From NCBI GenBank assembly GCA_947591315.1, contig CANQDD010000015.1:1-64000 (forward strand): a stretch of 64,000 bases of DNA, written 5' to 3'. The stretch comes from an uncultured Clostridia bacterium (GTDB lineage Bacteria > Bacillota > Clostridia > UBA1381). Under the pieces are notes generated by a model. That model had not been told where the DNA came from. It made no database searches and saw only the letters and a list, made by a program, of their open reading frames with translations. Below, one piece after another: positions 44,997-51,908 of the stretch (position 1 is its first letter; the number at the start of each line of letters is the position of its first letter). The position numbers were made by a program, and so were the translations under genes.

Positions 44997-46260
44997 AATA
45001 ACGGATTACGACGCGTCGGATTTTACAAGGGGCGTGCCGATTCCGGAGGCGAAAAGCGTGCGCGTGTCGCAGGAGATAAACGGCGCGCGCACCCTTACCT
45101 TCACGTACCCCGAGAATGAAAAATCGGAGCTTATACGCGTGAACAGGCTTGTTCTCTGCGAAGGTCAGGCGTACCGCGTCATAAGGGTGACGAGCGTGCG
45201 CGACGGAAGCAGCGTTTCGGAGGTTTCGTGCAGCCATATATGGAACGCGGACGCGACGGGTGTGCATATACAGAATATGCCCGATATGATTGGAGTAAGT
45301 CCAACAGAGGTTATACGTCAGGCGATTGCAGGCACGGGCTTTACGCTCGTGACGGACGCGGAGCTTGCGCGCCTCGGTATGAGGCGCGTTGACGCGGACG
45401 GGTTTAAGATTGATTATTTTTCGACGGACAAGACCAACCCTTACGACGTGGTGAGGGACGTTATAGAGTGCTGCGGCAAGGGAGAACTGTACGCCGACAA
45501 CCGCAAAATCGCGCTCGTGGAGCGCATAGGGCGTGACACGCACGTGCGGCTCGACCTTACGAAAAATATGTGTGATTTGAGCGTCGAGCGCGATATTTCC
45601 GACCTTGTGACGCGGCTTTACCCTTACGGCATGGACGATCTGCACATTGGCAGCGTAAACGGCGGAGCGCAGTACGTGGACAGCCCGAACACGAAGGTGT
45701 ACGGCGTGCGGTGCGGCTACCGCGACTACGGCGATATCACAAAGCCCGATGAACTTTTAAGGCGCGCGAGGTGGGAGTTTGACAGCGACAATCCCGACAG
45801 GATAGACGTGCCTTGCGTGAACGTCACGGGCACGTACGCCGAGATTTCAAAGCTCGAATATTACGGCGCGGACGAAAAATTAAACATCGGCGACGGCGTG
45901 ACGGTAATGGACGGTAAAAACGAGCTTTATGAGAGAGTGGTTAAAATCGAGCAAAGCCCTTACGACGGCGAGAGCGCCGTTATAACCGTGGGGCGCGTCA
46001 AAAAGGATATGTTCTTTTACCTTGAACAGATGGGCGCGCTCACGCAAAAGTACAAGAAGGCGTCCACGTCGGGCGGTAAGGTCAAAGCGTCTTATGTCGC
46101 CGGAACGATAAAGAACGGCGTGATTTCAAACAGTGTTACGGTGAATGAAATTACGATAGGAACAAACCTTTTGTCGACCGACAGCGAGGGAAATCTATTG
46201 CTGAACGGCAAAAGGATTTTTGAGGACAAGGAGGGTGAAGGAAATGAACAAGATATTTAA
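44980..46260 (+). CDS. Tail-associated tip protein (Tal-like, gp27 fold)
   Basis: 426 residues from GTG. N-terminal 380 residues carry the prophage tail-protein pattern: 'KSVRVSQEINGARTLTFTYPENEKSELIRVNRLVLCEGQAYRVI', 'NPYDVVRDVIECCGKGELYADNRKIALVERIG', 'LVTRLYPYGMDDLHI'. The end ('SNSVTVNEITIGTNLLSTDSEGNLLLNGKRIF') looks like a short trimeric adapter. No peptidase or lysozyme domain and no receptor-binding extension; the holin follows at once. It is therefore a minimal tip. Confidence 0.85.
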   Translation: MTRLLKITDYDASDFTRGVPIPEAKSVRVSQEINGARTLTFTYPENEKSELIRVNRLVLCEGQAYRVIRVTSVRDGSSVSEVSCSHIWNADATGVHIQNMPDMIGVSPTEVIRQAIAGTGFTLVTDAELARLGMRRVDADGFKIDYFSTDKTNPYDVVRDVIECCGKGELYADNRKIALVERIGRDTHVRLDLTKNMCDLSVERDISDLVTRLYPYGMDDLHIGSVNGGAQYVDSPNTKVYGVRCGYRDYGDITKPDELLRRARWEFDSDNPDRIDVPCVNVTGTYAEISKLEYYGADEKLNIGDGVTVMDGKNELYERVVKIEQSPYDGESAVITVGRVKKDMFFYLEQMGALTQKYKKASTSGGKVKASYVAGTIKNGVISNSVTVNEITIGTNLLSTDSEGNLLLNGKRIFEDKEGEGNEQDI

Positions 46261-46660
46261 TACCCTGAGCGTCGCGCTCGGCGTGGCGGGAGGTATGGCG
46301 GCGAGGATATTCGGCGCGTGGGACACGGTTTTCGGCGCGCTTTTGGTGATCATGGTTCTCGACTACATTACGGGCGTCATTAAAGCCGTGTACCAGAAGA
46401 AGCTGTCGAGCGAGGCGGGGTACAAGGGCATTTTGAGGAAAATAACGGTGCTTACGGTCGTCGCGCTCGCGAACGTCGTGCAGAACATTACGGGCAGCGC
46501 CGCGCCGCTTCGAGAGATGGTCATTATGTTTTACATAGCGAACGAGGGTATATCGGTGCTTGAAAACGCGGCTGAAATTCTGCCGAGCATGCCGAAGGGA
46601 ATTAAGGACGTTTTATTGCAGATAAGAGAGAAGGAGAAGGTCGATGAGGATAGGAATTAA
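46244..46660 (+). CDS. Phage holin, phage_holin_4 type
   Basis: 138 residues with hydrophobic segments at about 8-45, 62-85 and 92-112. 'VLDYITGVIKAVYQKKLSSEAGYKGILRKI' matches the holin signature and the paralogue at 1882-2346. The ATG at 46244 has GGAGGGTGAAGG upstream. Overlaps Tal by 17 and the amidase by 17 bases. Confidence 0.88.
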   Translation: MNKIFNTLSVALGVAGGMAARIFGAWDTVFGALLVIMVLDYITGVIKAVYQKKLSSEAGYKGILRKITVLTVVALANVVQNITGSAAPLREMVIMFYIANEGISVLENAAEILPSMPKGIKDVLLQIREKEKVDEDRN

Positions 46661-47393
46661 CTGCGGTCATACCGTGTCGGGTCAGCCCGGCTGCGGCGCG
46701 GTGGGTTATCTTGACGAGAGCGGCGAGACGCGCCGCGTCGGTAAAAGGCTTATAGAGCTTCTGCGCGGCGAGGGTCACACGGTGTACGACTGCACTAACG
46801 ATTACGCGCACACAACGCTCGAGAATCTTTCCGAGATCGTGCGCATGGCGAACGCGCAGCCGCTCGATTTGTTCGTGTCGGTGCATTTTAACTCCGGCGG
46901 CGGCAAGGGCTGCGAGGTTTACACGTACGGCGGTAAGAGCTTTGACGAAGCGGAGAAAACGTGCGGGGCGCTTGAAGCGCTCGGCTTTAAGAACCGCGGT
47001 ATTAAGGACGGCTCGTCGCTTTACGTTATACGCCACACCGACGCGAAGGCGATGCTTATTGAGGTGTGCTTTACCGACAGCGCGTCCGACGCGGAGCTGT
47101 ATGAAAAAATCGGCTGCAACGCGATCGCGAGCGCGGTTTGCGGAGCGGTCGGCGGAAAAAGTAAGGAGGAATTGACGGTGACACAGTATGAGGAGCTTAA
47201 AAGCGAGATTGACGGCATGAAGCCGATGATTTATGATTATATCGACGATAATATGCCGTCGTGGGCAAAGCCGACGGTGCGGAAGCTTAAAGACAAAGGC
47301 TTTCTGTGCGGCGACGAAAACGGCAGGCTCGGTCTTACGCATGAGATGATGAGGACGCTCGTCATTCTCGATAACGCGAAGGTGTTCGGGTGA
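46644..47393 (+). CDS. N-acetylmuramoyl-L-alanine amidase (Amidase_3 endolysin)
   Basis: 249 residues. Amidase_3 domain 1-170: zinc ligands His in 'GINCGHTVSGQPG' (about residue 8), Glu within the 'SGETRRVGKRL' region, His in 'LFVSVHFNSGGGKG' (about 76), and catalytic Glu in 'AMLIEVCFTDS' (about 138). The C-terminal module 195-249 (VYNYID-like 'IYDYIDDNMPSWAKPT', 'CGDENGRLGLTHEMM') is shared with the unrelated Amidase_2 lysin at 2349. Last gene of the cassette. AGAAGGAGAAGG ribosome site. Confidence 0.9.
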   Translation: MRIGINCGHTVSGQPGCGAVGYLDESGETRRVGKRLIELLRGEGHTVYDCTNDYAHTTLENLSEIVRMANAQPLDLFVSVHFNSGGGKGCEVYTYGGKSFDEAEKTCGALEALGFKNRGIKDGSSLYVIRHTDAKAMLIEVCFTDSASDAELYEKIGCNAIASAVCGAVGGKSKEELTVTQYEELKSEIDGMKPMIYDYIDDNMPSWAKPTVRKLKDKGFLCGDENGRLGLTHEMMRTLVILDNAKVFG

Positions 47394-47404
47394 AAAGTTT
47401 TGTG

Positions 47405-47433
47405 TTGACAAAATACTTTTTAGGATATATAAT
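47405..47433 (+). promoter_or_regulatory. Consensus promoter of a small RNA
   Basis: TTGACA (47405-47410), 17-base spacer, TATAAT (47428-47433), a full consensus just after the amidase stop with no protein gene behind it. Confidence 0.8.
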
Positions 47434-47439
47434 ATAAAC

Positions 47440-47523
47440 AGAAAAAGGCAAGACCTCAAACGGTTATGCCACAGAGTTATTTAGAAAATAGCCCTTTTAC
47501 TTGGCGGAGTGGGGGCTATTTTG
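47440..47523 (+). ncRNA. Candidate antisense small RNA (type I antitoxin-like)
   Basis: Starts about 7 bases after the -10 box and ends at the hairpin AAAATAGCCC (47485-47494) / GGGCTATTTT (47513-47522) followed by GCTTTTT. About 85 nt, no reading frame of note. It overlaps the 3' end of the leftward hydrophobic peptide gene, so the RNAs can pair tail to tail. CGGTTATGCCAC at 47461-47472 is inverted in the toxin leader near 47631-47642. Confidence 0.5.
47485..47522. terminator. Bidirectional hairpin shared by antisense RNA and peptide gene
   Basis: 10-bp perfect stem with an 18-base loop; T-rich on the + side and A/T-rich on the other. The peptide stop codon is inside the arm. Confidence 0.7.
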
Positions 47524-47590
47524 CTTTTTCAGCAAACGTTACAAGTATTGCAGTTACAAGAATAATTATTCTTACTATGTATTTCCTCAT
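47516..47590 (-). CDS. Candidate type I toxin peptide (24 aa, hydrophobic)
   Basis: MRKYIVRIIILVTAILVTFA then EKAK: a basic start, one membrane segment, a short charged end. AAAGGTGGTGG lies 7-10 bases before the ATG, a good ribosome site. The TAG is in the hairpin shared with the convergent small RNA. Size, hydrophobicity and convergent RNA match Fst- and TxpA-type toxins, which damage the membrane when unrestrained. Its leader (to about 47690) carries several inverted repeats. No named family recognised. Confidence 0.5.
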   Translation of the reverse strand: MRKYIVRIIILVTAILVTFAEKAK

Positions 47591-47695
47591 AACGACCACC
47601 ACCTTTCCCGACTTTGAATGTTGGAATAGGCGTGGCATAACCGCCCAGCTTTTACACTGTTTTCAGTCTTACCCTTTCCGCCTTGCGTGAGCAAG

Positions 47696-47726
47696 GAAAA
47701 AGACGCCGGCTTGTGCCGACGCCGTC
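47696..47726 (-). terminator. Terminator of the HTH gene
   Basis: Minus strand GGCGTCGGC-ACAA-GCCGGCGTC then TTTTT, about 70 bases after the HTH stop. Confidence 0.6.
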
Positions 47727-47794
47727 ATTATATATCAACGGTTTTTATTTTTCAATACGCTTTAATAAAACATAATCATTTTGTAATCATGGCG

Positions 47795-48115
47795 TTAATA
47801 TTCGCCGTTTTTTGTGGCAAGGAACTGCATAAAATCCATGACTTCATTTTTCTGCTCCGCGGACAGCGAATGAAACACGATAAGAAAATCGTTGCCGGAC
47901 GTGTGATTTTTTATATTTGTGATACCGAAAAGGTAATCGATGCTGACGCCGAAATGATTCGCAAGCGCGATAATAACACGCTCGTCCCTCGGAAAATGTA
48001 TCCCTCTTTCATAATCGCTTATGACCTTGTTTGAAACGAACAGCAAATCCGCAATATCCTTTTGCTTTTCGTCATTGTCCTCCCGAAGCTCTCTTAATCT
48101 TTCCCCAAAAGTCAT
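47795..48115 (-). CDS. XRE-family transcriptional regulator
   Basis: 106 residues. HTH at about 3-60 ('FGERLRELREDNDEKQKDIADLLFVSNKVISDYERG', 'PRDERVIIALANHFGVSIDYLFG'); the remainder is a short helical tail. GTAGGAG precedes the ATG at 48115; the TTG at 48124 overlaps that site. TTACC/GGTAA-type sequences lie upstream of it (48138-48147) and inside the divergent promoter (48199-48213), so it probably represses itself and the SHOCT gene. Confidence 0.88.
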   Translation of the reverse strand: MTFGERLRELREDNDEKQKDIADLLFVSNKVISDYERGIHFPRDERVIIALANHFGVSIDYLFGITNIKNHTSGNDFLIVFHSLSAEQKNEVMDFMQFLATKNGEY

Positions 48116-48191
48116 ATATATCAACTCCTACCTTCATTTTACCGTAATCGTGATTTTATTGAAATATTTTACTCAAAAAGTTAATATATTA

Positions 48192-48220
48192 TTGACATTT
48201 ACCGAAAAGGTAAGTATAAT
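48192..48220 (+). promoter_or_regulatory. Promoter with HTH operator
   Basis: TTGACA (48192-48197), 17-base spacer, TATAAT (48215-48220). TTACC-GAAAA-GGTAA (48199-48213) fills the spacer. Faces the SHOCT gene, divergent from the XRE gene. Confidence 0.75.
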
Positions 48221-48243
48221 TGAAGTATGATGAGGTCTTTAGT

Positions 48244-48395
48244 ATGGGAATTTCTGTAAAAATGAAAAAGCAACCGCAAATACTCAATCCGCAAGCAATG
48301 CGGATGAATTAAAGAAATTTAAGGATTTGCTTGACAGCGGCGTAATAACTCAAGCGGAGTTTGACGAAAAGAAAAAACAGTTATTAAATTTATAA
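48244..48395 (+). pseudogene. Frameshifted SHOCT-domain small protein
   Basis: ATG at 48244 opens 22 codons (MGISVKMKKQPQILNPQAMR then MN) and stops. The overlapping frame, open from 48246 to TAA 48393-48395 but without a start, encodes NEKATANTQSASNADELKKF followed by KDLLDSGVITQAEFDEKKK and QLLNL, a classic SHOCT domain. One base change in length within 48247-48265 would join them. It is either a mutation or a sequence error. SHOCT tails usually occur at the end of small membrane or exported proteins. Confidence 0.7.
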
Positions 48396-48424
48396 TATTC
48401 CGATGTCAGAATTGTCCCGTATAA

Positions 48425-48543
48425 GGCTCCCCTTGAGGGGAGCTGTCGCTGAAAGCGACTGAGAGGTGGCTGTTAAATTATCGCTTACCACCTCTCCGTC
48501 ATTTGCTTCGCAAATGCCACCTCCCCTCAAGGGGAGGCTAACG
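48425..48543. repeat. Palindromic repeat family A, full copy
   Basis: GGCTCCCCTTGAGGGGAGC to CTCCCCTCAAGGGGAGG with inner hairpins (GTCGCTGAAAGCGAC, ATTTGCTTCGCAAAT). Two GTAGGGGCG-type units in inverted orientation follow (48543-48620). Confidence 0.85.
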
Positions 48544-48637
48544 GGCGGCTAATAGCCGCCCCTACATACCGTTGAAATTGGGTTATCGGGGACGGGCGAC
48601 CGCAAGGGTCGCCCCTACATAAAATTTGTGCCCGCAA

Positions 48638-48757
48638 GACCCCCTCTCCGAGGGGGTCAAAACTCACTTGTGAGTTTTGGGGGGTGTATGGTTAACTGTT
48701 AATATAACACCCCCCAAAGCCTTGAACGGCTTTGACCCCCTCATAGAGGGGGTCTTA
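48638..48757. repeat. Palindromic repeat family C
   Basis: AGACCCCCTCTCCGAGGGGGT at one end and ACCCCCTCATAGAGGGGGTCT-like at the other, inner AAAACTCACTTGTGAGTTTT and AAGCCTTGAACGGCTT hairpins, CCCCCC/GGGGGG next to the middle. Same design as families A and B, different sequence. Confidence 0.8.
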
Positions 48758-48776
48758 CGTTTTCTTTACACACAAA

Positions 48777-48804
48777 AAGAGCGTATCGCCTGATACGCTC
48801 TTTT
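48777..48804. terminator. Terminator of the isomerase gene
   Basis: AAGAGCGTATC and GATACGCTCTT around four bases, T runs on both strands. Confidence 0.8.
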
Positions 48805-48814
48805 ACAATGCAAT

Positions 48815-50233
48815 TTATCTCGTGACAATATCCACCGGCACATTAAATATCTTCGCAACCTTCAAAATCGTGTCGATATGTCTGCCCGCAGCCGCAGCCA
48901 TATGGTGCGTGGGGCCTGCCTCGCTCCACTTATTGCAGAACTCTCTCGCGCCGCATGTAAAGCGCGTGCGCATATTCGTGTCGCCGAAGGTGAAGATAGG
49001 ACCTTCCTCGTTCACGCCCTCGGCAACGACAAACTTAAAGTTGCCGTCCTTGTCCTGCGTGATGCCGAGATACGTAACGGGGCCGAGATGCGGATAGAAC
49101 TGCGTCAGATAACCGCCGCCGGTCTTGCCGTGGAATACCGGAACGATTTTCATAGTCGGCTTCTTCGCGGAAATGTCCGCGTCGCCCGAGCCGCTGTGAC
49201 CGATAATGCAGATGTCCTCGTTAAAGTCAATCGAGTACATCTCAGAAAGCTGTCCCATACCCGAAATCGTTTTCAAAATGCTCATCGCCATAGAAACCTT
49301 TATGTCGCCCTCAACGGCGCACGCAACGCCCTGCTTGATAAGCATCGAGAACGCGGGGATAAGCATACTGTCAAGTACGCCCGCCTTGCCCTGAGCGAAG
49401 CCGTCATAGTGCGAAGCGATAAACGCAATCTTCTCGTCCTTGACCCACTGCTCGAACGCGACAACGTATTTCGCCATATCCCAAACCTTTTCGATAGTGC
49501 CGCCGCCCTCGATGTCGAAGGTGTCGAGAATATCCTGCGCCTTCGCGCGGATAGCGTCCTCGTCGGTGATATCATCGGCAATAGCCCACATCTTTTCCCA
49601 GTCGAACTGCTTTGTATAGAGGTACATTCTGTGATACAGATTTGTCTCGTCGATATACAGATCCATCATGCCGGGATACGGACGGCCGATTTGCGCGAGA
49701 TTCGTGTCGCGGAAACGGCGGCGTACCTGAGCCGCGCGGCACCAGTCCTCGATTTCAGCCTGAACATACGGATCTCCGCCTTCAACAACGCCCGTAATTA
49801 CCGCGTGGCGCTTACCCGCGCGCTCAAGATCGGCTACCATTTCGCCGACAGCGCCGCAGGCGTACAGCTCGCCAAGCCACGTCGCGGTATCGGTATTCTC
49901 GTAATCGGGAGCCTTTTTCTTCTGAATGTTTACAAGCACTACCGGCACGTCGAGGTCGCGGACCGCCGGAAGCATATTGTAAGAAGTAGCGTATGTAAGG
50001 AGCTGGACGATAACGAGGTCAACATCGGCAGCGCGGAACTTGTCGCCAGCAGCCTGTGACAGCTCCTTTGTCGTAACCATGCCGCCGTCAACTATCTCCA
50101 CCGTGTCGGGGAGCGTCTTTTTGAACGCCTCGTACTGCGACTCGAATTCCGGCACGAGCGACGGGAACTGCGGCAGGTACGCGCCCAGCGCGATCGAAAA
50201 TACGCCTATTCTTGCTTTTGTTTCAACTAACAT
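48815..50233 (-). CDS. L-arabinose/L-fucose isomerase-family protein
   Basis: 472 residues. N-terminal 'RIGVFSIALGAYLPQFPSL' and 'DVDLVIVQLLTYATSYNMLPAV' fit the Rossmann domain of L-arabinose isomerases; later motifs are 'AFIASHYDGFAQ' and 'GVACAVEGDIKVSMAM' (Glu), 'HSGSGDADI', and 'EEGPIFTFGDTNMRTRF'. Manganese-dependent aldose-ketose isomerases use Glu/His ligands from such segments. Could feed arabinose released by the GH43 enzyme into the pentose phosphate pathway; araB and araD are not adjacent and the exact sugar is uncertain. GAAAGGAAG ribosome site. Confidence 0.75.
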   Translation of the reverse strand: MLVETKARIGVFSIALGAYLPQFPSLVPEFESQYEAFKKTLPDTVEIVDGGMVTTKELSQAAGDKFRAADVDLVIVQLLTYATSYNMLPAVRDLDVPVVLVNIQKKKAPDYENTDTATWLGELYACGAVGEMVADLERAGKRHAVITGVVEGGDPYVQAEIEDWCRAAQVRRRFRDTNLAQIGRPYPGMMDLYIDETNLYHRMYLYTKQFDWEKMWAIADDITDEDAIRAKAQDILDTFDIEGGGTIEKVWDMAKYVVAFEQWVKDEKIAFIASHYDGFAQGKAGVLDSMLIPAFSMLIKQGVACAVEGDIKVSMAMSILKTISGMGQLSEMYSIDFNEDICIIGHSGSGDADISAKKPTMKIVPVFHGKTGGGYLTQFYPHLGPVTYLGITQDKDGNFKFVVAEGVNEEGPIFTFGDTNMRTRFTCGAREFCNKWSEAGPTHHMAAAAGRHIDTILKVAKIFNVPVDIVTR

Positions 50234-50338
50234 AACAGTCTTCCTTTCTTGTTAAAATACATAAATTTGATAATAACATTATATATGATTTTGTAAATAT
50301 TTGCAATAGTAAATAATAAAATTGTTTCAAAAAAACAC

Positions 50339-50366
50339 TTGCAAAATAAAAAATATATGATATAAT
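50339..50366 (+). promoter_or_regulatory. secG promoter
   Basis: TTGCAA (50339-50344), 16-base spacer, TATAAT (50361-50366). Confidence 0.6.
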
Positions 50367-50409
50367 TAGTAGGTGTTTGATATTTCGGAATAAAAGGAGG
50401 TTGAATTAA

Positions 50410-50649
50410 ATGACCGTATTTGTTATATTGCATCTTGTTGTTGCGCTTATTCTTATATTCGTCGTTATGGCGCAGGAGGGTAAGGATCCCGGTATGAGAG
50501 GTATTCAGGGCGCGTCGTCGGATATGGGCGAATCGTTCTTCAAGAAGAACGGCGGCACAACAAAGGAAGCCATTTTCACAAGAGTTACCACGACAATGGC
50601 AATCCTGTTCCTTATAACGACCATGACGCTCGTAATCATGGGTTCGTAA
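50410..50649 (+). CDS. secG: Preprotein translocase subunit SecG
   Basis: 79 residues, two TM segments (about 3-22 and 56-76) joined by 'MAQEGKDPGMRGIQGASSDMGESFFKKNGGTTKEAIFTR', the Gly/Ser-rich loop of clostridial SecG. It assists SecYEG-dependent export. AAAGGAGG ribosome site. The usual neighbour rnr/smpB is absent; followed by a terminator. Confidence 0.92.
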   Translation: MTVFVILHLVVALILIFVVMAQEGKDPGMRGIQGASSDMGESFFKKNGGTTKEAIFTRVTTTMAILFLITTMTLVIMGS

Positions 50650-50661
50650 TTTCGGAATGAA

Positions 50662-50687
50662 AAACGGCGTAAACGCCGTTTTTTTAT
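50662..50687 (+). terminator. secG terminator
   Basis: AAACGGCGT and ACGCCGTTT then T7. Confidence 0.85.
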
Positions 50688-50765
50688 TTTCCAAAAAATA
50701 CCTCAAATAAAACCGTGCAAAAACCGCATACTAAGAATGTAACAAGGACAACGGAGGTAACAGAC

Positions 50766-50936
50766 ATGGATCATAGCAACGCAAACAAGAGTATCAGATG
50801 CACGGTCGAGCAATGCAGAAACCACTGTGACTGCGCGGATTACTGCGCGCTTTCCGAAATTCACGTAGGAACGCACGAGCCGAATCCGACGGAAACGCAG
50901 TGTGTGGACTGCAACTCGTTCGAGCTCAGACACTAA
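50766..50936 (+). CDS. DUF1540 cysteine-rich small protein
   Basis: 56 residues. 'IRCTVEQCRNHCDCADYCALSEIHVG' and 'TQCVDCNSFELR' show the DUF1540 pattern of paired Cys, probably metal-binding. The family is common in clostridia, function unknown. GGAGGTAACAG precedes the ATG. Alone between two terminators. Confidence 0.85.
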   Translation: MDHSNANKSIRCTVEQCRNHCDCADYCALSEIHVGTHEPNPTETQCVDCNSFELRH

Positions 50937-50940
50937 AACG

Positions 50941-50966
50941 AAAGGCTGCCGAAGGGCAGCCTTTTT
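50941..50966. terminator. Terminator between convergent genes
   Basis: AAAGGCTGCC and GGCAGCCTTT, followed by TT; serves the DUF1540 gene and possibly the leftward radical SAM gene. Confidence 0.8.
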
Positions 50967-50968
50967 AC

Positions 50969-51907
50969 TTATTTTATATATTTCACGCCCTGATACGTGT
51001 CTTTTTTGACCATGAGCTTGTCAATTTCGTTCATCACGACAAATTTTTTGAGGCTCCACTTCGGCGCGATGAGCGTGTTCCAGCCGCCGTCGCCGGTGAC
51101 GCGCTGTATTATGGTTTCGGGCGAAAACAATTCAAGCTGATCGACTATCGTGCTCACGTATTCGTCCAATGTCATCGTTTCAAATTCGCCGCGCTCGTAC
51201 ATTTCGGCGAGGCGCGTACCCTTTAACACGTGCAGCAGGTGCAGCTTTACGCAGTGCGGCTCAAGACGCGCGACCTTTTCCGCGCTTTCGAGCATCATTT
51301 CGCGCGTTTCGCCGGGCAGTCCGTCTATGAGATGCACGCACACGTTTATGCCGCGCTCCCTGAGCTTTCCATAACCGTCCAGAAAATCCGCGTATGTGTG
51401 GCAGCGGTTTATGAGCGCGCCCGTAACGTCGTGTACCGTCTGCAAGCCAAGCTCGACTATCAGGTATGTGCGGCTGTTAAGCTCCGACAGGTACTCCAGA
51501 ACGTCGTTTTCAAGGCAGTCCGCGCGTGTCGCGACGCTTAACCCGACAACGTTCTCACGCGCAAGCACAGGCTCGAAAAGCTCCCGAAGCCGTGACGCGG
51601 GCGCGTACGTGTTTGTGTTCGCCTGAAAGTACGGCATATATTTCGCGCCGCTCCACTTGCGGCTCATACGCTCCTTGACCTCGTCGAACTGCGTGAGTAC
51701 GGTGTGCGACGCGTCGCCCGCGAACTCACCGCTGCCGCCGAGACAGTAAATGCAGCCGCCTTTTCCTTTGCTGCCGTCGATGTTCGGGCAGGTGAAGCCG
51801 CCGTTTAACGCGACCTTGCACACCTTGCAGCCGAATTTATTCTGAAGGTGGTAATTCCATGTGTGGTACCGCTTGTTGTCGAGCGTGTACGGGAATTTGT
51901 TTTCCAT
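50969..51907 (-). CDS. YhcC-type radical SAM protein (TIGR01212 family)
   Basis: 312 residues. 'YHTWNYHLQNKFGCKVCKVALNGGFTCPNIDG' and 'KGGCIYC' hold the iron-sulfur cluster Cys of this family; 'MPYFQANTNTYAP', 'VVGLSVATRADCL', 'VELGLQTVHD', and 'GINVCVHLIDGLPGE' complete the radical SAM barrel. Reaction uncertain. It starts 1 base after the argF stop on the same strand, so it is co-transcribed with argF. Confidence 0.9.
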   Translation of the reverse strand: MENKFPYTLDNKRYHTWNYHLQNKFGCKVCKVALNGGFTCPNIDGSKGKGGCIYCLGGSGEFAGDASHTVLTQFDEVKERMSRKWSGAKYMPYFQANTNTYAPASRLRELFEPVLARENVVGLSVATRADCLENDVLEYLSELNSRTYLIVELGLQTVHDVTGALINRCHTYADFLDGYGKLRERGINVCVHLIDGLPGETREMMLESAEKVARLEPHCVKLHLLHVLKGTRLAEMYERGEFETMTLDEYVSTIVDQLELFSPETIIQRVTGDGGWNTLIAPKWSLKKFVVMNEIDKLMVKKDTYQGVKYIK

Positions 51908-51908
51908 A

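Noticed and set aside
47466-47690. 74-codon frame on the + strand after the lysin
   Set aside because: It runs through the shared hairpin and antisense to the hydrophobic peptide; no ribosome site, odd composition.
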